The notes under the pieces: model-generated
The model's database searches: none
What the model was told of the DNA's origin: nothing
What the model saw: the letters and a program-made list of their open reading frames with translations, nothing else
Assembly: GCA_948762645.1 (NCBI GenBank)
Contig: CAQBRY010000055.1
Coordinates: forward strand, 1-11,231
DNA from: an uncultured Eubacteriales bacterium
Lineage (GTDB): Bacteria; Bacillota; Clostridia; Oscillospirales; Acutalibacteraceae
DNA length: 11,231 bases
Direction of reading: 5' to 3'
Translations under genes and position numbers: made by a program
Shown: in pieces, positions 5,904 through 11,231 of the stretch
How positions within the stretch are numbered: position 1 is the first letter of the stretch
Layout: the number at the start of each line of letters is the position of its first letter

Positions 5904-5924
5904 CTTGATTACTGAGGTATCAAG
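5904..5924 (+). repeat. Small inverted repeat in leader of first recombinase gene
   Basis: CTTGAT (5904-5909) and ATCAAG (5919-5924) form a perfect 6-bp dyad around a 9-nt loop. The dyad lies in the 69-nt gap before the first recombinase of the trio, about 20 nt upstream of its AAGGAGG. It is the only gap of any size in the module, so it may mark an operator or an RNA hairpin affecting translation. The dyad is short and could be chance. Confidence 0.3.
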
Positions 5925-5955
5925 AGGTAATATACGATAGCGAAAGGAGGTTTTT

Positions 5956-7269
5956 ATGGGGAGAATCGTAAGTTTAATAGACAGAGCAGTTTTGCCTTTG
6001 CCGAAGCTAAAAAGAGTGGCAGCCTATGCGAGAGTATCGTGTGGTAAAGATGAGATGATTCATTCATTATCGGCACAGGTTAGCTACTACAGTCAGATGA
6101 TACAGAATCATCCGGGCTGGGAATATGTCGGTGTATATTCGGATAAGGCGTACACGGGAACTAAGAGTGCAAGACCTGATTTTGAGAGATTAATTAATGA
6201 TTGTAAACTCGGTAAAATTGATATGATACTTACAAAATCCATATCAAGGTTTGCGAGAAATACTCTCGATACCCTAACGATAACAAGAGAGTTAAAAAAT
6301 TTAGGAATAGACGTCTATTTTGAAAGAGAAAAGATACACAGTATAAGTCCAGACGGAGAATTAATGCTGACGATTCTTGCATCATTTGCACAAGAAGAAA
6401 GCTTATCAGTAAGCGAAAACTGCAAGTGGCAAATTCGTAATAAGTTTAAAAACGGCGAACTTGCAAATTTAAGGTTTCTTTTTGGATACAAAATATCCAA
6501 AGGTGAAATAAAAATTGATGAAGAAAATGCTGCAATCGTTAAATGGATCTTCGATCAGTATGCTAGTGGAGTTGGATATACAAAAATATATAAGATGCTT
6601 AAAAAGTTTGGCGTTAAAACTATGCATGGTGCTCCTTGGACGTCGGATAGAGTAAAAAAGATTTTAACAAATGAAAAATATACGGGTGATGCACTCTTAC
6701 AAAAGAAATTTGTTTCTGACCATCTTACAAAAGCTCTCAAAAAAAATAAAGGTGAACTGCCGATGTACTACGCTGAAGATACGCATGAGCCTATAATTGA
6801 AAAAACTGTATTCGAGAAGGTATGTAAGAATTTAGAGAAAAGCCGTCAAAAGGTTAAGTCTTCTAGGCAAGCAAATGTCATATATCCTTTTACATCTAAG
6901 ATTAAGTGTCAAAATTGTGGTAAAAATTACAAGAGGAAAAAGTATCGTGGTATTCCGTATTGGAACTGCACTACGTATCTGGAAGAAGGAAAAGATTACT
7001 GCTTTTCAAAGCGAATACCTGAAGAAATATTAATGTCTAAGACTTGTGAAGTTTTAGGCATTAATGATTTTAGTGAGACTCTTTTTAATGAAAAAATCAA
7101 ACAGATTATCGTGCCGAAGAATGGACTCTTAACTTTTGTATTCAATGATGGAAATGAGGTCACGTTAAAATGGCAGAATAAATCCCGAAGTGAGAGCTGG
7201 AGCGAAGAAAAGAGGCAAGCGGCACGAGAACGTGCCATTAATTTTTTAAAGGAAGGAAAGCAACATTGA
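5956..7269 (+). CDS. Serine recombinase, first of trio (437 aa)
   Basis: A complete serine recombinase. The catalytic domain (residues about 18-165) has Ser28 in VAAYARVSCG and the arginine pair R98/R101 in TKSISRFARNT. The recombinase domain (about 170-285) includes NEKYTGDALLQKKFV, and a zinc ribbon is formed by C318, C321, C338 and C349. After it comes only a short tail of about 85 residues, without the long coiled coil seen in the next gene, so it is roughly 95 residues shorter. ATG 5956 follows an excellent AAGGAGG. Its stop overlaps the next start by 4 nt (TTGA). It is clearly paralogous to the second recombinase, sharing the KSxSRFARNTxDTL and GELxLTI segments. It probably acts with it as an unequal pair, as CcrA/CcrB do in SCCmec, but this is inference. 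Confidence 0.93.
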   Translation: MGRIVSLIDRAVLPLPKLKRVAAYARVSCGKDEMIHSLSAQVSYYSQMIQNHPGWEYVGVYSDKAYTGTKSARPDFERLINDCKLGKIDMILTKSISRFARNTLDTLTITRELKNLGIDVYFEREKIHSISPDGELMLTILASFAQEESLSVSENCKWQIRNKFKNGELANLRFLFGYKISKGEIKIDEENAAIVKWIFDQYASGVGYTKIYKMLKKFGVKTMHGAPWTSDRVKKILTNEKYTGDALLQKKFVSDHLTKALKKNKGELPMYYAEDTHEPIIEKTVFEKVCKNLEKSRQKVKSSRQANVIYPFTSKIKCQNCGKNYKRKKYRGIPYWNCTTYLEEGKDYCFSKRIPEEILMSKTCEVLGINDFSETLFNEKIKQIIVPKNGLLTFVFNDGNEVTLKWQNKSRSESWSEEKRQAARERAINFLKEGKQH

Positions 7270-8867
7270 ATACCGCAAAAAATGTAACAGTTATACCCGC
7301 AACGCTCGATTATTACTCAGCCATTCCAAAATCTGAAGCAAAGAGGAAAAAAGTCGCAGCTTATGCGAGAGTATCAACAGATAAGGAAGAACAAATTACA
7401 AGTTATGAAATGCAAGTAAGGTACTATACAAATTACATTTATTCAAATGCAGGATGGGATTTTGTAAAAGTCTACACAGACGAAGGAATCTCAGCTGTTA
7501 ATACCAAAAACAGAGATGGCTTTAAAGAAATGATCGAAGATGCAATGAATGGTAAAATTGATTTAATAATTACGAAATCAGTATCTAGGTTCGCAAGAAA
7601 TACAGTAGACACGCTAACAACAGTCCGAAATTTAAAGGAAAAAGGGATAGAAGTTTACTTTGAAAAGGAAAATATTTATTCGCTTGATTCCAAGGGTGAG
7701 CTTTTACTCACGATTATGAGCTCTCTGGCACAGGAAGAATCAAGGTCAATAAGCGAAAACGTCACGTGGGGATACAGAAAGCGTTTTGCAGAAGGCAGGG
7801 TTTTGATACCTTATGGCAATTTTATGGGTTATGAAAAAGGCGAAGATGGTCTTCCAAAGATTGTGCCTGAAGAGGCAAAAACCATAAGACTGATTTATAA
7901 ACTTTTTCTTGATGGTAAAACTTCATGTGGTATAGGTAAGATCCTCAAGGAGCGAGGAATTTTAAGTCCAATGGGCAAGAAAAACTGGAGTGATACGACT
8001 ATAATGAGTATCCTCACGAACGAAAAGTATAAAGGCGAAGCTATACTTCAGAAGTCGTTTGTCGTAGATTACCTAACTAAAAAGACGAAGCGGAATGAGG
8101 GCGAAGTCCCGATGTACCATGTAAAAGATAGCCATGAGGCTATAATAGATCCGGAAGTATTCGATTTGGTGCAAGCTGAGATCGAAAAAAGAAAAAGGCT
8201 GAAAGGTTCACACAGCGGACATGGCGTATTTTCAAGTAAGATTGTTTGTGGTCAATGCGGCGAGTTTTATGGTCCAAGGACCTTTCATTCGAATAGTAAA
8301 TACAGAAGAGTCGTGTGGCAATGCAAGACTGGTCTAAAAAAGGGAGTAAAATGTGAGGCGCCACTTCTGTATAAGGAAAGTATAGAAAAAATGTTTACCC
8401 ACAGCTTTAATAAACTGCTTAAAAACAAAGATGAAATAATCAAAAATTCTAGAGAATTTATAAAACAAGTCGATGATACCGAATCCCTGGAAACAGAAAA
8501 AGCCAGACTTTGTGGTGAAAGCCGGCTTCTCTATACAAAGATCCAAAATTACATAGACAAAAATGCCACTGAAACTTTGAATCAATACGAATACAGGGAA
8601 CATTATAACACTTTATCAAGCGAATATGAAGAATTAAAACAAAAAATAGAAAAAATTGATACTAAACTTAAAAGTAAAAGGGCTAGGGTAATATCAATAG
8701 AGAATTTCTTAAATGAGATTTCAGCAAAAGAAAAGTTGATCGATACCTTTGATGAAAAACTCTTTACTAGCGTTGTAGACAAAATTGTCGTGAAGTCTTA
8801 TACCAAGGCAGGTATTGTGTTTAAAAATGGTCAAGAATTATCTTTAAATTTGGAGGAATACAAATGA
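7266..8867 (+). CDS. Serine recombinase, second of trio (533 aa)
   Basis: A full-length large serine recombinase. Ser37 lies in VAAYARVSTDKEEQ, with R108/R111 in TKSVSRFARNT. The recombinase domain covers about residues 180-295, and the zinc ribbon uses C328, C331, C353 and C363. A coiled coil spans about 395-480, and a beta-rich C-terminal end closes the protein. The start is TTG 7266, which overlaps the previous stop codon (TTGA) and has AAGGAAGG upstream, so translation is probably coupled and the TTG may lower output. It ends in ATGA, overlapping the third recombinase by 4 nt. All catalytic residues are intact, so this protein is the likeliest strand-transfer enzyme of the module together with the first recombinase. 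Confidence 0.93.
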   Translation: MNTAKNVTVIPATLDYYSAIPKSEAKRKKVAAYARVSTDKEEQITSYEMQVRYYTNYIYSNAGWDFVKVYTDEGISAVNTKNRDGFKEMIEDAMNGKIDLIITKSVSRFARNTVDTLTTVRNLKEKGIEVYFEKENIYSLDSKGELLLTIMSSLAQEESRSISENVTWGYRKRFAEGRVLIPYGNFMGYEKGEDGLPKIVPEEAKTIRLIYKLFLDGKTSCGIGKILKERGILSPMGKKNWSDTTIMSILTNEKYKGEAILQKSFVVDYLTKKTKRNEGEVPMYHVKDSHEAIIDPEVFDLVQAEIEKRKRLKGSHSGHGVFSSKIVCGQCGEFYGPRTFHSNSKYRRVVWQCKTGLKKGVKCEAPLLYKESIEKMFTHSFNKLLKNKDEIIKNSREFIKQVDDTESLETEKARLCGESRLLYTKIQNYIDKNATETLNQYEYREHYNTLSSEYEELKQKIEKIDTKLKSKRARVISIENFLNEISAKEKLIDTFDEKLFTSVVDKIVVKSYTKAGIVFKNGQELSLNLEEYK

Positions 8868-9382
8868 ATGTTAGAATACCAACGGGAAATATTGCCGAAC
8901 ATAATGAACAGATGCTTGAAAGGGAGAAGTTAGCAAAAAGTCATATTAAGAAGAAAAAAACAAAAAGATGTCCTATTAAAGTAGCAATTTATAGCAGATA
9001 TGGGAGGAATTTTAAAATGAAAAATAAAAACGTAGTTTTGTATTGCAGAGTGGCGTCTATCACACAAAATAGCGATATACTTGATATTCAAGAAGCGGCT
9101 TTGAGAAAATATGCCGAGTCGAATAATTATGAAGTTATCGAGGTAATAAGAGAAACCGGCAGTGGAACAAGTTTAAATAGACCGGGCATTAATAAGATTT
9201 ATGAAATAATCGATAAATATAACGTAGATGCAATAATAGCTAAAAATATGAGTAGGCTCGGAAGATGCTCACATTCAGAGCTTTCAAATTTTATTGATTC
9301 ATTAGAAGAAAAAGGAGTACAAGTAATCACAATGAATGAGGGCAATTTAACCAACATTCCATTTTTAAAAGTAGCTTATTAA
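8864..9382 (+). CDS. Short serine recombinase-like protein lacking the catalytic Ser (third of trio, 172 aa)
   Basis: Residues about 55-160 align with the resolvase catalytic fold: VVLYCRVASITQNSDILDIQ, RETGSGTSLNRPGINKIYEI, then AKNMSRLGR with the arginine pair R131/R134. The position that is the nucleophilic Ser in ARVST is Ala64 (CRVAS); a Ser follows one place later. The chain ends just after the catalytic domain, so the DNA-binding and zinc-ribbon regions are missing. The first 51 residues are basic and polar and hold a second strand-like start (KVAIYSRYGRN). An in-frame ATG at 9017 has its own GGGAGGA, so a 121-residue form may be made as well as the one from 8864, whose ATG overlaps the previous stop by 4 nt. 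It could be an accessory or regulatory subunit, or a decayed enzyme. Confidence 0.85.
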   Translation: MNVRIPTGNIAEHNEQMLEREKLAKSHIKKKKTKRCPIKVAIYSRYGRNFKMKNKNVVLYCRVASITQNSDILDIQEAALRKYAESNNYEVIEVIRETGSGTSLNRPGINKIYEIIDKYNVDAIIAKNMSRLGRCSHSELSNFIDSLEEKGVQVITMNEGNLTNIPFLKVAY

Positions 9383-9424
9383 AAATCATCTATATGCTGC
9401 CTCAAGTTTAAATAAAAACAATTG

Positions 9425-9474
9425 AAGCCTATCTTATTAGCAATTTACAGTTGCTTTGAGATAGGCTTATTTTT
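9425..9474 (+). terminator. Rho-independent terminator after the recombinase trio, probably bidirectional
   Basis: AAGCCTATCT (9425-9434) pairs perfectly with AGATAGGCTT (9459-9468). An inner GCAA/TTGC stem (9440-9443 with 9451-9454) tops it, and ATTTTTAT follows. It lies 43 nt after the third recombinase stop. On the minus strand the same hairpin is followed by CAATTGTTTTTATT, so it can also end transcripts of the convergent minus-strand genes at 9524-10387. Confidence 0.88.
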
Positions 9475-9523
9475 ATTGTGTGACGTGCAAAGTGGTGCTA
9501 GTTTCGATATATTTAACATTATT

Positions 9524-9729
9524 TCATATAACACCTAGAATTTTGAGTAATTTAATGCAGTCCATATATCCTTGCTTGTAGAGGTGGCGTTGCTCTATTG
9601 CTGCTATATTAAACGCATCCATTTTTCCATGCACCTTCCGTATTCTTCATTTTCTGATTTTAGGTTAGAAAGCGTATCCTCAATCATGCAGCTCATGAAA
9701 TCAAAAAACTCAGCTTTTAAGTTATTCAT
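9524..9729 (-). pseudogene. Small conserved-type protein gene split by a -1 frameshift
   Basis: ATG 9729..9727 overlaps the end of the 221-residue gene by 8 nt and has GGAGGG upstream. It encodes 41 residues (MNNLKAEFFDFMSCMIEDTL...) up to TAG at 9606..9604. In the -1 frame, ATG 9622..9620 opens 32 residues ending HLYKQGYMDCIKLLKILGVI, with TGA at 9526..9524. An ending of the form YKQGYxDCxxLLKxLGV is familiar from small hypothetical proteins of 70-100 residues in Clostridia, and joining the two parts gives a protein of about 69-70 residues. The switch falls at a run of five A (plus strand T at 9622-9626), where loss of one A would explain it. The gene is therefore either broken, rescued by frameshifting, or miscalled by sequencing. 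Function is unknown. Confidence 0.6.
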
Positions 9730-10387
9730 TGGGCTGTCCCTCCAGCATGAACTGATATAATTGTTTTGAACTTTCCGGATCTCGGTAGCAGAGCATTTGA
9801 ATTACTCGAATTACGATTTGCTGTGTTACCGCCATCATAGCCGGACCGAATACAAAGGCCTCACATAATTTTTCATTGAGTATTTCCATACGTTTTTCGC
9901 CAATTAAATAAGATATCCTTTCATACATCTTATCGGAAACTATATAATCGATTCCGGATAATAAATTTTTTCTATATGAACATTTTACTTTATCGCTAAA
10001 GACATTTAAGTGCTTTATTAAAATGTTTGCTGCATAAAATTCGCACCGAGTATGTTTGTGTTCAAAGTTAACGGGATGTGTGTCAATATACTCCTTTACC
10101 ATATCAAAAAATTCACTTTTTTCTTTATCACTCTCTGTTTCACATAGTACGTAGCAGTCGCCCATAATACTCCAACACACATTGTTTGCTATTTCGCCCA
10201 CCGTGCCTAAATCCAGACGAGCTAAAACCTCAAGAATCTTTGATAAATACTCATCTAAGTAATAACCTTTTTCTCCAAGGGCTAACCTTAATTCTCCAGA
10301 TATTTTCCAAAACTCATTTACATATTTTGTAATGTGTTCTGAACTTGGTCCGCTAAACACTACTTTCATGCCTTCAAAAATGTTCAT
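9722..10387 (-). CDS. Hypothetical protein, 221 aa
   Basis: I do not recognise this protein. It is soluble and mostly helical, with several isolated cysteines that do not form CxxC pairs and no signal peptide. A mildly hydrophobic stretch near residues 178-199 (FVFGPAMMAVTQQIVIRVIQ) is too polar for a clear membrane span. AAGGAG lies before ATG 10387, and a plausible promoter stands just upstream (10401-10430). The small split gene at 9524-9729 overlaps its end by 8 nt, so the two form a short operon. It lies beyond the recombinase-module terminator and is transcribed toward it, so I take it as host DNA at the insertion site, although a cargo gene of the older element is possible. Confidence 0.75.
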   Translation of the reverse strand: MNIFEGMKVVFSGPSSEHITKYVNEFWKISGELRLALGEKGYYLDEYLSKILEVLARLDLGTVGEIANNVCWSIMGDCYVLCETESDKEKSEFFDMVKEYIDTHPVNFEHKHTRCEFYAANILIKHLNVFSDKVKCSYRKNLLSGIDYIVSDKMYERISYLIGEKRMEILNEKLCEAFVFGPAMMAVTQQIVIRVIQMLCYRDPESSKQLYQFMLEGQPNE

Positions 10388-10400
10388 TTTAAAACTCCTT

Positions 10401-10430
10401 AATATAATTTATTCGGCTTTCAAAATGCAA
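10401..10430 (-). promoter_or_regulatory. Promoter for the 221-aa gene
   Basis: On the minus strand, TTGCAT (10430..10425) and TATATT (10406..10401) are separated by 18 nt, with the ribosome binding site AAGGAG immediately downstream. The -10 matches the housekeeping consensus in five of six positions. The spacing to the start codon would leave a very short leader. Confidence 0.5.
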
Positions 10431-10432
10431 AA

Positions 10433-10478
10433 ACGTGAGTAAAGGTATGGCACATTTGCCTTTATCCCTTACGCACGT
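10433..10478. repeat. Imperfect dyad upstream of the 221-aa gene promoter
   Basis: ACGTG (10433-10437) pairs with CACGT (10474-10478), GTAA (10439-10442) with TTAC (10469-10472), and GG (10444-10445) with CC (10466-10467). An inner GGCA/TGCC hairpin (10449-10452 with 10457-10460) caps it. It lies between the minus-strand promoter at 10401-10430 and the plus-strand promoter at 10491-10519. That position suits an operator controlling either one, or an RNA hairpin. Confidence 0.4.
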
Positions 10479-10490
10479 CTAAATCACCGA

Positions 10491-10519
10491 TTGCAAATTT
10501 ACACAAAATAATGTATAAT
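10491..10519 (+). promoter_or_regulatory. Consensus-like promoter driving the candidate small RNA
   Basis: TTGCAA (10491-10496), a 17-nt spacer and a perfect TATAAT (10514-10519) form a strong housekeeping-type promoter. The expected start site, about 10525-10527, coincides with the first base pairs of the structured sequence that follows. No ribosome binding site or reading frame follows in this direction. Confidence 0.7.
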
Positions 10520-10524
10520 TAAAG

Positions 10525-10620
10525 AGTCATGGTGTCGTTTTTACGATTGTGAAGGGTAGCCTTATTACCTTTTGCAGGGATTAAGTGCGGGTAACACTTA
10601 ATTCTGCCATGACATTTTTG
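10525..10620 (+). ncRNA. Candidate structured small RNA with tRNA-like cloverleaf fold
   Basis: A closing stem GTCATGG (10526-10532) pairs with CCATGAC (10607-10613). Inside it are three hairpins. The first is TCGT/ACGA with a 4-nt loop (10535-10546). The second is AAGGGTA/TACCTTT with a 7-nt loop (10552-10572, one G-U pair). The third is ATTAAGTG/CACTTAAT with a 7-nt loop (10580-10602, perfect). ATTTTTGTTATTTT follows, acting as a terminator tail. The layout mimics a tRNA cloverleaf (7-bp closing stem, two 7-nt loops), but the loops lack tRNA consensus and there is no CCA-type end, so it is not an ordinary tRNA. No coding frame with a ribosome binding site is present. I do not recognise it as 4.5S, 6S, tmRNA or a common riboswitch. 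Confidence 0.55.
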
Positions 10621-10694
10621 TTATTTTAAATTCCGTGAGTTTATATAAACTCTTACATTAAAATAAATCAAGGGTATTTTACATATAAAATAAT

Positions 10695-10739
10695 AAACGG
10701 AGTATATCACAGTTTTCTCGGCTGTTTTATACTCCGTTT
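10695..10739 (-). terminator. Rho-independent terminator after the ATPase-like gene
   Basis: AAACGGAGTATA (10695-10706) pairs perfectly over 12 bp with TATACTCCGTTT (10728-10739), with an inner ACAG/CTGT stem. Read on the minus strand it begins 14 nt after the stop codon at 10754 and ends in TTTATTATTTTAT. Read on the plus strand it has a short T run and would back up the small-RNA terminator. Confidence 0.82.
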
Positions 10740-10753
10740 TAGTTGTATTGAGA

Positions 10754-11231
10754 TTAAATTTCCTCGATTTTAACATGGTGCTGTTTTTGTTTACTATCAT
10801 AAGTAATACCAACGGCAAGTTTTTGCCCTGTGTAATCTTTGAGTGCTAATGGATAGCGTTTTTCTTTGATTTGAAGAAGCGCTTCTTCAGGAGTGGAGTC
10901 TTTTTTTAGTTCAATGATAAATGCAGGTTTACTTTTGTCGTTCGGATAGAAAATGAAGTCTGCAAATCCGACCCCAGCCGGCATTTCACGAACTATTTTG
11001 TATTTTGTTCTAGCACTTAAATTAACAAGTGTAACTATACAAGCGAGAGAATTTTCATCGTTGTACTTTATAACCGGGATATTTATATCGTGTGCCTCTT
11101 GAATCAGTTTTTCCATTGTTTCTGTGTCTTTGCGAAGTGTTGCTTTTAGCATTTCGCTCGATTTCACAACAAGTTCCGATACTGCACCCATTGATTTATC
11201 TTCCAATGCTTCATCGAATTTTATGCGCAGT
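10754..11231 (-). CDS. AAA-ATPase-like / PD-(D/E)XK nuclease (DUF1703) protein, C-terminal part
   Basis: The frame is open to the window edge, reading LRIKFDEALEDKSMGAV at the visible N-terminal side, so the 5' part lies beyond 11231. A TTG at 11206 is only an internal codon. The C-terminal 90 residues carry the PD-(D/E)XK core in the form KIVREMPAGVGFADFIFYPN, then AFIIELKKDSTPEEALLQIK. The Asp of FADF and the Glu-x-Lys of IELKK are the expected catalytic residues. In this family an N-terminal AAA-ATPase-like domain of about 300-400 residues precedes a region like the one seen here. Such genes occur in many copies in Clostridia and related anaerobes; their role is unclear, and links to defence or mobile elements have been suggested. 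The C-terminus (KIEEI) is intact and followed by a strong terminator. Confidence 0.88.
   Translation of the reverse strand, partial: LRIKFDEALEDKSMGAVSELVVKSSEMLKATLRKDTETMEKLIQEAHDINIPVIKYNDENSLACIVTLVNLSARTKYKIVREMPAGVGFADFIFYPNDKSKPAFIIELKKDSTPEEALLQIKEKRYPLALKDYTGQKLAVGITYDSKQKQHHVKIEEI

Larger units (their letters stand above)
4735..9480 (+). mobile_element. Putative older prophage right end: lysis genes plus three-recombinase integration module
   Basis: Broken amidase, holin, helix-turn-helix/zinc-finger gene, SHOCT-like gene and three serine recombinases all run in one direction with gaps of 2-69 nt or overlaps, ending at a strong terminator. The order lysin-holin-recombinases fits the right end of a prophage whose body lay to the left. 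The left limit given is where the younger insertion begins, and the right limit is the end of the terminator. I could not see an attachment repeat at the right end. Confidence 0.5.

Noticed and set aside
8334..8603. 89-residue minus-strand frame inside the second recombinase
   Set aside because: It is antisense to a well-supported recombinase coding region; a phenylalanine-rich translation is expected from the A-rich coding strand.
9572..9760. 62-residue plus-strand frame opposite the small split gene
   Set aside because: It is antisense to two overlapping minus-strand genes with better starts and plausible sequence, and it lacks a ribosome binding site.
10526..10613. The cloverleaf-like sequence as a tRNA gene
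   Set aside because: Stem layout is similar, but the loops lack the GG of the D-loop and the TTCNANY of the T-loop, and no recognisable anticodon arm or CCA-compatible 3' end is present.
10621..10818. 65-residue minus-strand frame across the terminator and the end of the ATPase-like gene
   Set aside because: It lies largely in the terminator hairpin and overlaps the real C-terminus in another frame, with no ribosome binding site and no family-like sequence.
1..11231. CRISPR array, rRNA genes or a retron/reverse transcriptase
   Set aside because: I saw no regularly spaced repeats, no rRNA-like sequence and no reverse-transcriptase motif on either strand.

Overview
The window is AT-rich DNA with compact genes, A/G-rich ribosome binding sites (AAGGAG, AGGAGG) and small overlapping reading frames. 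This points to a low-GC Firmicute, most likely an anaerobe of the Clostridia/Tissierellia type. That assignment rests on gene families and composition, not on a marker gene. I read the window as two nested phage-like elements followed by a short stretch of host-like DNA.

Region 1 (1-2868, minus strand) is the early-gene operon of a phage or phage-like element. In transcription order it encodes two small zinc-ribbon proteins, an unknown protein, a Gp157-like coiled-coil protein, an unknown small protein, a DUF1071-type single-strand annealing protein, an AbrB/SpoVT-type DNA-binding protein, a single-strand DNA-binding protein, and a gene cut by the window edge. SSB plus annealing protein form a recombination/replication module. 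Region 2 (2869-4710) holds a divergently transcribed large serine recombinase with intact catalytic and zinc-ribbon residues. Related direct repeats lie on both sides of the gene.

Region 3 (about 4735-5451) begins abruptly inside an N-acetylmuramoyl-L-alanine amidase (endolysin) that has lost its N-terminal half and also carries a frameshift. An intact holin-like gene follows. The simplest reading is that the element on the left, with its own serine integrase at its right end, inserted into the lysin gene of an older prophage.

Region 4 (5469-9382) is a tightly packed plus-strand module: a helix-turn-helix/zinc-finger protein, a 51-residue SHOCT-like protein, two full-length paralogous serine recombinases and a third short recombinase. 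The third has Ala where the nucleophilic Ser normally sits and has no DNA-binding region. The genes overlap by 20 nt, 4 nt and 4 nt, so co-translation is likely. The module probably serves as a multi-subunit integration/excision system for the older prophage. A strong hairpin terminator closes it at about 9425-9474.

Region 5 (9475-11231) looks like the recipient genome. On the minus strand it has a 221-residue protein of unknown function, a small downstream gene that appears broken by a -1 frameshift, and the C-terminal part of an AAA-ATPase-like/PD-(D/E)XK (DUF1703) protein that runs off the window. Between them, on the plus strand, a consensus-like promoter fires directly into an 88-nt sequence with a tRNA-like cloverleaf fold followed by a T tract. 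This is a candidate small RNA that I do not recognise.
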